A stretch of 64,000 nt of DNA, taken from assembly GCF_022129235.1 (NCBI RefSeq), contig NZ_JADQAI010000011.1, forward strand, positions 27,511 to 91,510, read 5' to 3'. Each line of letters starts with the position of its first letter. Within the stretch, counting starts at the first letter, position 1. A program made the position numbers and the translations under genes. This document shows positions 19,982 through 29,317 of this stretch, one piece after another. The DNA is from Psychrobacter sp. Ps6 (GTDB lineage: Bacteria; Pseudomonadota; Gammaproteobacteria; Pseudomonadales; Moraxellaceae). The notes below the pieces were generated by a model that was not told the origin of the DNA, did no database searches, and saw nothing but the letters and a program-made list of their open reading frames with translations.

Positions 19982-21103
19982 TTACTTAGAAACTTCACCA
20001 CGAGTGCCACCGAAGCCAATCGTGTCTTTACCATCAAATACAACCTTACCAGCAATCTCTTCAGCTTTTTTACCATAGAAATCTAGCAAGTAGTTTCCGT
20101 CTTTGAAACCTTGTTGAGCTACTGCAGATATTCCAGTTCCTGAAATTACACCTTGCTGTAAATTAACGGTATCGCCTAATCCAGTGATTGTTCCAGAGCC
20201 AGTACGATCAGCAAAATTAATATTGTAAGATAAAGTACCTTCCTTGATACTGTTCGTAGTTTCAAAAGTGCTTGAATTAAAAGAGTTTTGATAAGTACCG
20301 TTAAAAGCTTTACCCGTGTAAGTAGCACTTCCCAGCATTGGGATGGCATCTGCCGTAGTTTTTAAACCTCTGATAGAAATATCTGATTCTCTACTGTCTG
20401 TGATTATAGCGCCTGTCTGATTGTTATATGAAATTTGACCTGAATAATCACCCATAACAACAGAATACGGCTGGTTGTAGACTACAGATTGGATTCTAGA
20501 TTCTTGCGTAAGCGCGTTTCTTATACTACTACTAGATGCTCTTGTACTGGCCGTAATAGCACCAACTGGATACCTAGCATCTGAAATACCTTTTGCTGCA
20601 CTCGCTTCTGCTAATAGAGCTTTCTTAGCATTATCTGCGACGATAGAATCTAACACAATTTGCGCATCTGTTGCATTAGCTGTTTTATTAGCCTCGGCAT
20701 AAGCCGCAGCTTGCTGATCAGTTAATCCAGACTTTTTAGCTGCGGCTAATAATGCGACACGGTTAGTTTCAATTTTCTGCAAGCGTTCCGCTTCAGCCTT
20801 TTCAGCAGCAGCCTTTTCAGCATCAGCCTTTTCAGCAGCAGCTTTTTCAGCAGCGGCCTTCTCAGCAGCGGCCTTCTCAGCAGCGGCCTTTTCAGCAGCA
20901 GCTTTTTCAGCAGCGGCCTTCTCAGCAGCAGCCTTCTCAGCAGCAGCCTTTTCAGCTTCAGCCTTTTCAGCTTCAGTTTGTTCTATTGGTGGATTTACGT
21001 TTGTAGATAAGTTTGAAGAACCATTACCAGTGCTGCTGCACGCAACAATGCCTACTGCTAGAATGGTAAGAACACTTATTTTTGATAGATATGCTAAAGA
21101 CAC
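19982..21103 (-). CDS. Slam-dependent-type surface lipoprotein with AEKAA stalk and TbpB-like barrel
   Basis: A 373-residue lipoprotein that starts with GTG; GGAG lies seven bases upstream. The signal peptide ends in a lipobox (IVAC, Cys at about residue 22). Next comes a low-complexity spacer, then twelve near-perfect 5-residue AEKAA-type repeats (about 46-105) that should form a charged alanine-rich helix, a second helical segment (about 110-170), and a beta-rich C-terminal domain. The end, LDFYGKKAEEIAGKVVFDG followed by GFGGTRGEV, matches the last strands of TbpB/fHbp/hemophilin-type 8-stranded barrels. With the Slam gene next, I infer display on the cell surface. The ligand, perhaps haem or a host or environmental protein, is unknown. 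No TonB receptor is adjacent. Confidence 0.8.
   Translation of the reverse strand: MSLAYLSKISVLTILAVGIVACSSTGNGSSNLSTNVNPPIEQTEAEKAEAEKAAAEKAAAEKAAAEKAAAEKAAAEKAAAEKAAAEKAAAEKADAEKAAAEKAEAERLQKIETNRVALLAAAKKSGLTDQQAAAYAEANKTANATDAQIVLDSIVADNAKKALLAEASAAKGISDARYPVGAITASTRASSSSIRNALTQESRIQSVVYNQPYSVVMGDYSGQISYNNQTGAIITDSRESDISIRGLKTTADAIPMLGSATYTGKAFNGTYQNSFNSSTFETTNSIKEGTLSYNINFADRTGSGTITGLGDTVNLQQGVISGTGISAVAQQGFKDGNYLLDFYGKKAEEIAGKVVFDGKDTIGFGGTRGEVSK
20791..20977 (-). repeat. 15-bp tandem repeat coding for AEKAA units
   Basis: About twelve copies of a 15-base unit (plus-strand form GCCTTTTCAGCAGCA, with GCGGCC and TTCTCA variants) lie in frame in the lipoprotein gene. Each copy encodes one five-residue AEKAA-type unit. 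Neighbouring copies are almost identical, so copy number could change by slippage without breaking the frame. Confidence 0.92.
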
Positions 21104-21613
21104 TTTGCTGCTCCAACGAATATTAATTTATCTTTCAGCTTAGAAAGCTGAACTCGACATATGTATGTAAGTTATATTACAGCATTGTGTTTGATTTGTA
21201 TAATATATTATTAATAATAAATCTTTAAATTGAATGAACGGTGATATTTACAATGAAAAGAAATAATGTAAAGTTAATGAGTCGCCCTAATTACACTACA
21301 AAATGAAGTACTTATTGAACGCAGAAATAAGCAAAAGTAGACATTTTATCAGACTTAAGAAACTACCTTATAACGCCTTTACCCTTCATCTAAACCTTTA
21401 GCAAATAAAGACTACTTTTCAACAAATATCCTTATTTACGCACTTTACATTCTCATAGACACAATAGATAAATTTATCTAAAAACAAGCATACAGAATCG
21501 CTCTACTTATTCGTTTTGCACACTGGTAACTTATATCCTACTAATCAAGAGACATCAGTCAAGATGCAATATAAGCGTACTGATATTCACTTATACTATT
21601 GGAGATAGTATCG
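21104..21613. other. intergenic region between surface lipoprotein and SDR genes
   Basis: This 510-base AT-rich stretch contains a hairpin at 21134-21152 (TTCAGCTT/AAGCTGAA) in the presumed leader of the lipoprotein gene, and a palindrome ATTATTAATAAT near 21208. I looked for a Fur box and found only AT-rich text with partial similarity, so I do not call one. No RNA gene is evident. Confidence 0.45.
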
Positions 21614-22354
21614 ATGACAAAACTAAAAAATAAAGTCGCGATTGTAACCGGTTCATCAAAAGGTATCGGCGCGCAAATAGCCTTATCGCTCGCAAAATCA
21701 GGGGCTAAAACCGTCATTAATTATGCAAATGATGATGCAGCAGCCAATAATATCGTAAGCCAGATTAAATCAGCAGGCGGTGAAGCCATTGCCGTTCAAG
21801 CTGATGTTAGCAATACCAAGCAAGTCGAAGCAATGTTTGATGCCACTATCAGCGCGTTTGGTAAGCCAGATATTCTGGTCAATAGCGCAGGCATAATGAT
21901 TAATAAACCCATTGCCGAGACCACCGACGAAGACTTTGATCGTATATTTACTATTAATGTAAAAGGTACGTTCAATACATTGCGTGAAGCTGCGACTAAA
22001 CTCAATGACGGTGGCCGTGTTGTAAACCTCTCAAGTACGACCACTCGCATGCTGTTACCTAGTTATGGCACTTACTGTGCGACCAAAGGCGCGGTCGATC
22101 AGCTGACCCGTATATTTGCCAAAGAGGTCGGCGAGCGCAACATCACGGTCAATGCAGTATCTCCCGGCCCTACTGATACCGAGCTATTCCATCAAGGTAA
22201 GACGGATGACACGGTAGAGAGACTTGCTAGCATGTCACCGTTTAACCGTATCGGTGAACCAGTTGATATCGCTCGTGTGGTAGCATTTTTAGTCAGTGAA
22301 GAAGCGGCTTGGGTCACTGGACAAAATATCGGCGCAAACGGCGGTATCGCCTAA
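21614..22354 (+). CDS. SDR family oxidoreductase, 3-ketoacyl-ACP reductase-like
   Basis: A 246-residue classical short-chain dehydrogenase. The NAD(P) site is TGSSKGIGAQIA near residues 12-23, NSAGIM is the structural NAG-like motif, and the active site has S in VNLSST and Y-x-x-x-K in YGTYCATKGA. The C-terminal WVTGQNIGANGGIA is typical. Substrate unknown; resembles FabG-like glucose or ketoacyl reductases. GGAG at 21601-21604 fixes the ATG at 21614; an in-frame TTG at 21599 is rejected. Monocistronic, ending at a shared terminator. Confidence 0.87.
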   Translation: MTKLKNKVAIVTGSSKGIGAQIALSLAKSGAKTVINYANDDAAANNIVSQIKSAGGEAIAVQADVSNTKQVEAMFDATISAFGKPDILVNSAGIMINKPIAETTDEDFDRIFTINVKGTFNTLREAATKLNDGGRVVNLSSTTTRMLLPSYGTYCATKGAVDQLTRIFAKEVGERNITVNAVSPGPTDTELFHQGKTDDTVERLASMSPFNRIGEPVDIARVVAFLVSEEAAWVTGQNIGANGGIA

Positions 22355-22431
22355 TAGCGTAATGGCGATGCTCTATCAAAAATATGTTTTGATCAGATAT
22401 CGAAATAGAAAGCTATATAAAAAGTTATCAC

Positions 22432-22464
22432 AAAAAAAAGGACACCTCGCGGTGTCCTTTTTTC
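22432..22464. terminator. bidirectional intrinsic terminator
   Basis: AAAAAAGGACACC (22434-22446) pairs with GGTGTCCTTTTTT (22451-22463) around TCGC. It serves both the SDR gene and sodB. Confidence 0.95.
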
Positions 22465-22488
22465 AATCAAATATTTAGTTGTTAAAGA

Positions 22489-23118
22489 TTACTCTTCAAC
22501 GCCAGCATCTTGACCTTTATATTTTGCATTTGCGTAGTCCCAATTCACGAGCTTATCTAGGAACGTGTCAACATAGTCAGGACGACGGTTACGGTAGTCT
22601 ACATAGTACGCGTGTTCCCATACATCACAAGTCAATACCGCTACTTGGTCATGTGCAAGTGGGGTATCAGCGTTAGCCGTTTTGGCGATTGACAATTTGC
22701 CACCGACTTTATCAGCAACTAGCCATGCCCAACCTGAACCAAACTGAGTCAATGCTGCATTTTTGAACTCTTCACGGAACTTGTCGTAGCTACCGAAATC
22801 TTCTTCAATTTTTGCTTTTAGATCGCCAGTAGGTTCGCCGCCGCCATTTGTTGGCGTCATGCAGTTCCAGTAGAACGTATGGTTCCATACTTGAGCTGCT
22901 TGGTTGAACAAGTTTTGAGTACTTTCACTTTCAGACGCTGCCTTAATGATTTCAGGCAATGTTTTGTCTTCTAGACCAGAACCTGGTAGCAATTCTTTCA
23001 ACTTATTTACATAAGCAGCATGATGCTTGTCATGATGATACTCTAGCGTTTCGGCACTGATATGTGGCTCTAGTGCGTCTTTTGCATATGGTAGGTCTGG
23101 TAAAGTAATGTTTGACAT
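22489..23118 (-). CDS. sodB: superoxide dismutase, iron type
   Basis: A 209-residue Fe/Mn superoxide dismutase. Metal ligands are visible in YHHDKHHAAYV (about residue 28), VWNHTFYWNCM (about 75) and the D and H of DVWEHAYYVDY. The FGSGWAWLV stretch and absence of a signal peptide fit cytoplasmic FeSOD (SodB). It converts superoxide to hydrogen peroxide and oxygen. AAGGAT upstream is the ribosome site. The gene is a single unit. Confidence 0.94.
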   Translation of the reverse strand: MSNITLPDLPYAKDALEPHISAETLEYHHDKHHAAYVNKLKELLPGSGLEDKTLPEIIKAASESESTQNLFNQAAQVWNHTFYWNCMTPTNGGGEPTGDLKAKIEEDFGSYDKFREEFKNAALTQFGSGWAWLVADKVGGKLSIAKTANADTPLAHDQVAVLTCDVWEHAYYVDYRNRRPDYVDTFLDKLVNWDYANAKYKGQDAGVEE

Positions 23119-23670
23119 AATTATTTTATCCTTGCTGTTTAGCCGTTAGTTTATAAAAAATTGCTTATAGAAACTGAATTTTACGCTATTTTTACACCGC
23201 AAAAAACACTATAAAATAGCGGACTAAATTGGCTGAGTTTATTGTTTGAAATGAACTTTATCGCTTGATACACGGTACTGCTCAATACAATATCACGTAT
23301 CATTATGAATCCAAAATTAACCTAGCGGTTACTTATTGCTATTATTCTTCGTCAAAAAGCCAAGTATCTGACTTTATAGACTTTTATTAACTTAATATTC
23401 ACAAGCTATAAGATATAATTCACTGTAGCTTGGTATCTATTATAGCAATAGTGACCAATAATATCAGTTACCAAATGTTATAGCCCGTACAATCTGTATA
23501 GCGATTGGTTATTTATTACGCGGTAACTGCATTCACTCCAAACTCATGCGTTATCATTATTAGCATAACTACTTCAATCGACAAATAATTTACCAATTAG
23601 CACTACAGAAGATAAATAAAGCCCACTCGAATAATAATTTTTCATCATTTTCATATAACGGACTGACTCT
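23119..23670. other. intergenic region between divergent sodB and rdgB
   Basis: 552 AT-rich bases. A loose inverted repeat lies at about 23431-23475 (TTGGTA and TACCAA with inner TATTA/TAATA). I see no clear promoter, RNA gene or coding frame. Confidence 0.4.
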
Positions 23671-24324
23671 ATGAGCACCACTGATACCTCGTTAACTGCT
23701 ACCCATCCGACATCTGGCAACCAATGGGTACTGGCCAGTAACAATAAAGGCAAATTGGCTGAGTTTAAACGGCTATTTGCTAAAGCGAATTTGGATGTGA
23801 CCATCATCCCGCAAGGTCAGCTCGATATCGACGATGCGATTGAGGACGGGTTGAGCTTTGTCGAAAACGCCATTATCAAAGCCCGTCATGCCAGCCGTAT
23901 CAGCGGACTACCTGCCATTGCTGATGACTCAGGACTGTGCGTGCCTGCACTCGGTAACGCACCGGGCATCTACTCAGCGCGCTATGCTGGCGAACATGGT
24001 AATGATGGCAAAAACAACGCCAAGCTTCTCGCCGATTTACAGCCACTACGTAACGCCCAGCCTGACACGCCGATTGAGGGTATGTTTGTATGCATACTGG
24101 CGATGGTGCGTCATGCCGATGATCCATTACCGATTATCGCTCAAGGATTATGGCATGGCGAAATCTTGGATACGCCACATGGTGACGGTGGTTTTGGTTA
24201 TGATCCCTTGTTTTGGTTACCTGATTTGCAAGCCAGTGCGGCAAGCCTGAGCGCTGCTGATAAAAACAGCATCAGTCACCGTGGTCAGGCAATTCAGCAG
24301 TTATTGGCGCAGTTGCCTTTATAG
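23671..24324 (+). CDS. rdgB: non-canonical purine NTP pyrophosphatase (Ham1/RdgB)
   Basis: A 217-residue Ham1-family enzyme with an N-terminal 15-residue extension. The family motif SNNKGKLAEF is at about 23-32; ADDSGL with the metal-binding Asp is in the middle, followed by YSARYAGEHG; the C-terminal FGYDPLFWLP and SHRGQAI complete the set. It hydrolyses ITP, dITP and XTP to monophosphates and so keeps deaminated purines out of DNA and RNA. Cytoplasmic; the downstream gene tig is 412 bases away. Confidence 0.95.
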   Translation: MSTTDTSLTATHPTSGNQWVLASNNKGKLAEFKRLFAKANLDVTIIPQGQLDIDDAIEDGLSFVENAIIKARHASRISGLPAIADDSGLCVPALGNAPGIYSARYAGEHGNDGKNNAKLLADLQPLRNAQPDTPIEGMFVCILAMVRHADDPLPIIAQGLWHGEILDTPHGDGGFGYDPLFWLPDLQASAASLSAADKNSISHRGQAIQQLLAQLPL

Positions 24325-24736
24325 GCTCTCTTGAAAAATAAGTGCGCTTGTAATAGCAAAAAACCTCAGAAACCCTGCCGTCAAAGAGATAATTTTTACT
24401 TTAATAAGCAGATAGATTATACTGTTCTACTTTTAAAATTTTGTTGAAATCCGTTATTTGGCTGTATAATTCACCAAAAAGCGTTATTATGCGGTGCATT
24501 AACGGTTTATGATTGATATTTGATAGCACTAACAACTTGGGCAAATTTGCCTTTTGGTATCAGCGGCGATTACTACTGGTGCTGATTTTGAAGTTGCAGC
24601 ATTATCACTATCCCCTATTTATTCCAACGGCAGCCGTCGTACATGCCCGTAATTTGAGGCACGGTTTGTCTATTACCATTTAACCCTAAGTACTACTCAA
24701 TCAAACGTACTATTTAATCTTAAAGGTGTAATTAAC
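24325..24736 (+). other. intergenic region and probable long leader of tig
   Basis: 412 bases. A perfect TATAAT at 24465-24470 with TTGAAA at 24444-24449 (15-base spacing, short) is a candidate promoter; if used, tig has a leader of about 260 bases. A GGCAAATTTGCC palindrome followed by TTTT lies near 24542-24557 and could be a weak terminator for rdgB or a leader hairpin. Confidence 0.45.
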
Positions 24737-26077
24737 ATGGCTACAGATTTACAAGTCACAACCAACAAGCTATCTAATAAAGAAACTCAGCTAACGGTTA
24801 AAGTTCCTGTTGAAAAAATTCAAAACAAAGTTGAAGGCCGTATCCGTCAAGTGGCGAAAACTGCCAAGATTGACGGTTTCCGTAAAGGTAACGTCCCTAT
24901 GTCACACATCCGCTCTCAGTACGGTGCTGGCATTCAACAAGAAGTTATCAACGATGTGATCCGTGATACGGTTTTTGAAGCGATCAAATCTGAAGACATC
25001 CGCGCTGTTGGCATGCCTAACATCGACGACGTAAAACTTGAAGACGATTTCTTGGTATATCAGGCCACTGTTGAAATCTTCCCAGAAGTTGACGTACAAG
25101 GTATCGATGAGATCGAAGTTGAGCGTCACACTGCACAAGTGAGTGAAGAAGACGTTGACACCATGATCGAAAACCTACAAAAGCAACGTGAAGAATTCGT
25201 TGAGAAAAAGGGCATGGCGGCAAAAGACAACCAAGTGACTTTTGACTTTGAAGGCTCTATCGACGGCGAAAAATTTGAAGGCGGCTCTGCTGAAGACTTT
25301 AAACTAGTTATCGGTAGCAACCAGATGATTCCAGGTTTTGAAGCGGGTATCAAAGGCATGAAAGCTGGCGAAGAAAAAATCATCGACGTTACTTTCCCAG
25401 AAGATTACCAAGCTGAGAACCTAGCTGGTAAAGAAGCTCAGTTCAAAATCAACGTAAAATTGGTTGAAAAATCTAAGCTACCTGAAATTGATGATGCGTT
25501 TCTTGAGCTATTCGGCGTAAAAGAAGGCGGCGTTGAGAAGTTGAAAGAAGACGTACGCAAAAACATGGAACGCGAAATCAAAAACGCTGCGCGTAGCCAA
25601 GTGAAGCAAGCAACTTTTGATGCGTTGCTAGAAAAGAACGAGTTTGACGTACCAAACGCAATGCTAGAGCAAGAAATCGAGCGTCAACGCAATATGATGA
25701 TGCAACGTTTTTCTCAGCAGTTCGGTGCGAATGCTGATAGCTTCGATAAAGACATGCTACCAAATGAGCTATTTGAAGAGCAAGCGCTACGTGCTGCCCG
25801 TCTTGGCATCATCGTTGCCCGTGTTATCGACACCAAGGGTCTAGAAGTGGATCAAGAGCGTGTTGAAACCTTCATCAAAGAAGCTGCTGAAAACTACGAA
25901 GATCCAGCAGAAGTAATCGAGTACTACACCAATGACAAGCAGCAGCGCGCTAACATTGAGTCTGTAGTATTAGAAGACCAAGTAGTAGATTACTTGATCA
26001 GTCAAGGTAAAGTGACTGACAAAGAAGTCAGCTACCAAGACTTGCTAGCGGCTCAGCAACAACAGCAAGGCATGTAA
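24737..26077 (+). CDS. tig: trigger factor
   Basis: A 446-residue ribosome-associated chaperone. The ribosome-docking loop GFRKGNVP (bacterial signature GFRxGKxP) is at about residues 45-52; an FKBP-type prolyl isomerase domain follows at about 160-245 ([24 protein letters not shown]); the rest is the helical substrate cradle ending in a glutamine-rich tail. It binds nascent chains at the ribosome exit. In many Gammaproteobacteria clpP and clpX follow directly; here an oppositely oriented urease operon intervenes. Confidence 0.97.
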   Translation: MATDLQVTTNKLSNKETQLTVKVPVEKIQNKVEGRIRQVAKTAKIDGFRKGNVPMSHIRSQYGAGIQQEVINDVIRDTVFEAIKSEDIRAVGMPNIDDVKLEDDFLVYQATVEIFPEVDVQGIDEIEVERHTAQVSEEDVDTMIENLQKQREEFVEKKGMAAKDNQVTFDFEGSIDGEKFEGGSAEDFKLVIGSNQMIPGFEAGIKGMKAGEEKIIDVTFPEDYQAENLAGKEAQFKINVKLVEKSKLPEIDDAFLELFGVKEGGVEKLKEDVRKNMEREIKNAARSQVKQATFDALLEKNEFDVPNAMLEQEIERQRNMMMQRFSQQFGANADSFDKDMLPNELFEEQALRAARLGIIVARVIDTKGLEVDQERVETFIKEAAENYEDPAEVIEYYTNDKQQRANIESVVLEDQVVDYLISQGKVTDKEVSYQDLLAAQQQQQGM

Positions 26078-26141
26078 TTTAGACTGAGCGCTATATGGTG
26101 TTAAACCGTAATACTTAGGTAGCGCTCTTGTTCTACATGTC

Positions 26142-26182
26142 AAAAAATACGGCCCCGATCGATGATCGGGGCCGTATTTTTT
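26142..26182. terminator. strong bidirectional intrinsic terminator
   Basis: A perfect 17-base stem (26144-26160 with 26164-26180, core ATACGGCCCCGATC) has a GAT loop and A/T runs on both sides. It ends both tig and the urease operon. Confidence 0.96.
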
Positions 26183-26231
26183 ATGGAAGCTTGATAACCG
26201 CTTTATTTAGTAAATCATCATAGAGTTCACT

Positions 26232-26969
26232 TTATACAAAAGCAGGAACAAACACTGCACCCAGTCCGAGTACGACTAACCCGCGCTGTATCCATAAATT
26301 GTCACCTAGACGCTGTTGCAGCTGCTGACTGATTAGCGTGCCTACGCTATATAATGCTAGCATTGTCACTAGCATCCCTGCATAAAATCCTAGCTGACCA
26401 CTAACGCCAGCGTTTGCTGGTACTTCCAGCGCATGTGCCAACCCATGAAAGACGGCCAGACCACCAAAACCAAACAATGACAGCTGCTGAATACTTGGTG
26501 TTCGTGCTGTATGGGTCTGCGCAAAGAATGCTTCTTGTCGACTCTTATCACTCATCAAGATCATGGCCAATACCACCACCGATAATGATATAACGACTTC
26601 AATTAATCCAGATGATGCTGCAAAACCAACACCGCCAATCAGCACACCAATAGTGCCCAATACTGCACCTAACGATAACCCTGCCGTCAATGACATCATG
26701 CCTAAGCGCTGCTTTTGTAGACCATAAAACAACATGCCCATACCGACTGCCAAAAACAAATGATCAAGGCCAGTCACTGGATGCATCAGTCCTGCTTGCA
26801 ATGTGCCCAAAAATGATGGCGCTTGCATAGTAGCCGAGTGAATATGTCCTGAGTGCGCCTGTGCCAATGATGGTAGCATTAGCGATGTCATCATCACAGC
26901 CGAACCAGACAAGATATGACGAGCTGAGAGCGCTGGTGAAAAGTGAGAGTTTTTTGAAGCCTTTATCAT
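26232..26969 (-). CDS. ureJ: HupE/UreJ family protein
   Basis: A 245-residue membrane protein with a signal sequence and then the family motif: His-rich AHSGHIHSA followed by HPVTGLDHLFLAVGMG, the HPxxGxDH site that binds nickel. About six hydrophobic segments follow. HupE/UreJ proteins are nickel permeases, and its place as last gene of the urease operon (49 bases after ureG) supports nickel supply for urease. The operon ends at the strong shared terminator. Confidence 0.88.
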   Translation of the reverse strand: MIKASKNSHFSPALSARHILSGSAVMMTSLMLPSLAQAHSGHIHSATMQAPSFLGTLQAGLMHPVTGLDHLFLAVGMGMLFYGLQKQRLGMMSLTAGLSLGAVLGTIGVLIGGVGFAASSGLIEVVISLSVVVLAMILMSDKSRQEAFFAQTHTARTPSIQQLSLFGFGGLAVFHGLAHALEVPANAGVSGQLGFYAGMLVTMLALYSVGTLISQQLQQRLGDNLWIQRGLVVLGLGAVFVPAFV

Positions 26970-27018
26970 ACGATTTTTCCTTATTATGACTATTCTAATT
27001 GTCGATGTGGGCGACTAG

Positions 27019-27705
27019 CTAAGCCAGCATGCCATGTTCTTTTATAAAGGCGATAATCTCATTTAGCCCATCACCTGTTTTCATATTGCTAAAGACAAAA
27101 GGTTTGTCGCCACGCATTTTTTTGGCATCGCGCTCCATCACCTCAAGCGAAGCACCTACCATTGGTGCAAGGTCGGTCTTGTTGATAATTAATAAATCAG
27201 ACTTTGTGATACCCGGGCCGCCCTTACGAGGTATCTTATCGCCTGCAGAGACATCAATGACGTACAAGGTCAAATCAGACAGCTCTGGACTAAACGTTGC
27301 GGCTAGATTGTCGCCACCTGACTCAATGATAATCAACTCCAACCCTTCAAAAGTCGCTTGTAGCTCAGCAATCGCAGTCAGATTAATAGAGGCATCTTCG
27401 CGGATAGCTGTATGCGGACAGCCGCCCGTCTCAACGCCGCGAATACGCTCAGCTGGCATGGCATTGTTGCGGGTCAAAAACTGCGAGTCTTCTTTAGTAT
27501 AAATATCATTGGTCACGACAGCCATATTGACTGTATCGCGCAGGTTTTGACATAGTCTTAGAGTCAAAGCAGTTTTACCACTACCAACTGGCCCACCAAT
27601 ACCAAGGCGTAAGCACGATAAGGCAGTCTGATTTGAGTTTTCACTATCAATATGTGAGTCAGGGACGGCTTGAGTATTTTTTGGTTTTATTGGGGTTAGA
27701 GACAT
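27019..27705 (-). CDS. ureG: urease accessory protein UreG (GTPase)
   Basis: A 228-residue SIMIBI-class GTPase. The P-loop [11 protein letters not shown] is at about 37-47, the nickel-binding CPH motif is in [16 protein letters not shown] gives the switch region, and INKTDLAP is the guanine-specificity motif. With UreF and UreD it forms the complex that drives nickel into the urease active site. A 25-residue polar N-terminal extension precedes the P-loop. It follows ureF by 57 bases. Confidence 0.96.
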   Translation of the reverse strand: MSLTPIKPKNTQAVPDSHIDSENSNQTALSCLRLGIGGPVGSGKTALTLRLCQNLRDTVNMAVVTNDIYTKEDSQFLTRNNAMPAERIRGVETGGCPHTAIREDASINLTAIAELQATFEGLELIIIESGGDNLAATFSPELSDLTLYVIDVSAGDKIPRKGGPGITKSDLLIINKTDLAPMVGASLEVMERDAKKMRGDKPFVFSNMKTGDGLNEIIAFIKEHGMLA

Positions 27706-27762
27706 CGTAAGCTCCTTAGAGAATTTATATAGGAATAATTATAAGTATTGATAAAGGTAAAA

Positions 27763-28557
27763 CTATGAGCGGAACAACCGACTGTATTGCTCCTCATGCA
27801 TACTTGAGAGAATCGCTAAATTAGGCAAATTATTCGAGATATTAAGCGATTCATAGAGGTCTTGGCACAACGTCTGATAGCCCTGCTTTTCGCTCACATT
27901 TAAAGCGTCAATAGCGTTTGATGACGTAATTAGATCATCAAACGCTTGCTGGACGTTATCGCTTAGAGCATCAACCTGCGCACCCAGATCGCTTTGCAAT
28001 TGCCATAAGATACGCTGACCTGCCATTTGTCCTAGCGGCACTGTCTTGACAGCAGCGAGCACCATATTCTCTAATTGAGCAAATCCATAGGTAGTCATCG
28101 ACTGCGCTAATGGCAGCTGCCAATGCTGAGCAATATGAGCAAATAACGGCAAAAAGCCATCTTCAGGTATCTCGGCCGGTATGCCAAGACTTAGCACTTC
28201 GTTGAGCCAAGACACCATCGCCTGCGCTAGCTGCTGCGACTCCAGTACAAACTCTTTACTCTCTAGGCTAGCATGATAGTCGTGTGCTAGATTTGCCGCT
28301 AGCGCTTCATGACCTTGGCTGAGTGCGCACATGATCAGCCCTAATACAGGCAGCTCGTAGCCAATCACCGCAAGCGCTAGATAATCCCGCATAAATGTAA
28401 GCGTACTGGCTTCGTCAGAGACAATGCCTGACTCAATCGCTGACTCTACCCCTTGCGAATAGGTATAGCTACCAATTGGCAAATTGCTCGATGCCAGCAT
28501 CAGTAGCTGTCCAAGTTGGACTGAATCAGTAGGCTGGACACTGGTATTAACCATCAT
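27763..28557 (-). CDS. ureF: urease accessory protein UreF
   Basis: A 264-residue helical protein with the UreF hallmarks LLMLASSNLPIGSYTYSQGVE near the N-terminus and a long helical remainder. It bridges UreD and UreG and gates GTP hydrolysis. Its start overlaps the end of ureE by 11 bases, indicating translational coupling. It is slightly longer than typical (about 225), with extra residues in the middle. Ordinary UreF otherwise. Confidence 0.94.
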   Translation of the reverse strand: MMVNTSVQPTDSVQLGQLLMLASSNLPIGSYTYSQGVESAIESGIVSDEASTLTFMRDYLALAVIGYELPVLGLIMCALSQGHEALAANLAHDYHASLESKEFVLESQQLAQAMVSWLNEVLSLGIPAEIPEDGFLPLFAHIAQHWQLPLAQSMTTYGFAQLENMVLAAVKTVPLGQMAGQRILWQLQSDLGAQVDALSDNVQQAFDDLITSSNAIDALNVSEKQGYQTLCQDLYESLNISNNLPNLAILSSMHEEQYSRLFRS

Positions 28558-29185
28558 TTGAACGACCTAAATGCGCATCATGATGACTATGGCTATATTG
28601 ATGTCCGTGGCTGTGGCTGTGGCTGTGGCTGTGGCTATGATCATGACTCTCATGACTATGAGAGTCATTATGCGAATGAGAGTGAGAGTGACTATGCGAA
28701 TGCTGGCCCGTTTGATAAGCGCCTGTTTCAGGCTCAAATGGCACTGAGGTAGACTCAATATGTAAACCAAGGTTTTCTAACATTTGTGCCAGTACATGAT
28801 CGTTTTCAAAGTACAGCGCATAGCTTGCATTACCCTGATCAAAACTGTGGTCAAACATCAATGGCACATGACGATTACCTAAATGATAAGCGCCTTTCAT
28901 TAGTAGAAAGTCATTGTCAGCCGTTACCTTAGTCACCGCTTGCGGCTTGGCGATGACTTGCATCAGCTCACCTGCTGCATTGATAAGCACGTCATCGCCT
29001 TTTAAGACGCCTGTACGAGGCAAATCAACACCAACTGCCTCACCTGAGACAGTAATGGCTCTAAAGCGAGAATGCTGACGAGTATCAAAGTCTAATAGCA
29101 GGTAATCGTCGGCTTGATACTGTTCTACCAATTGCGCTTTTTGAGTACCGCTAAGCGTACTTAAACGGGTATTAAATATTTTCAT
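28547..29185 (-). CDS. ureE: urease nickel metallochaperone UreE with His-rich tail
   Basis: A 212-residue nickel chaperone. Residues 1-75 form the peptide-binding UreE domain, the next 70 the metal-binding domain (including LGNRHVPLMF), and the last 55 residues form a tail with about 20 histidines in SH repeats. The tail should bind several nickel ions. I choose the ATG at 29185 (MKIFNTRLSTL) because that is where UreE homologues start and AGAG lies upstream; the open frame extends to 29272 without a good start. It overlaps ureF by 11 bases. Confidence 0.93.
   Translation of the reverse strand: MKIFNTRLSTLSGTQKAQLVEQYQADDYLLLDFDTRQHSRFRAITVSGEAVGVDLPRTGVLKGDDVLINAAGELMQVIAKPQAVTKVTADNDFLLMKGAYHLGNRHVPLMFDHSFDQGNASYALYFENDHVLAQMLENLGLHIESTSVPFEPETGAYQTGQHSHSHSHSHSHNDSHSHESHDHSHSHSHSHSHGHQYSHSHHDAHLGRSNDG
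28600..28640 (-). repeat. GTGGCT hexanucleotide repeat in ureE
   Basis: Five to six copies of a 6-base unit (plus strand GTGGCT) encode Ser-His dipeptides in the UreE tail. Copy number change would keep the frame and alter the histidine count. Confidence 0.9.
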
Positions 29186-29317
29186 TATTATTCTCTGGCT
29201 GTTGTTGCTCAAACTATTGCTCAATAGTATTGATGGTAAAAGTATTGGAAATAAAGATACGATATCACTCAAAAAACCAACTGGCTGTTGGCATACATGG
29301 TTTATGGCTCACTGTTC

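Noticed and set aside
21170..21240. Possible Fur box upstream of the surface lipoprotein gene
   Set aside because: The AT-rich palindrome ATTATTAATAAT does not match the GATAATGATAATCATTATC pattern well enough to call iron regulation.
28558..28752. Plus-strand frame coding a Cys-Gly repeat opposite ureE
   Set aside because: It is the mirror of the Ser-His hexanucleotide repeat in ureE and has no independent support.
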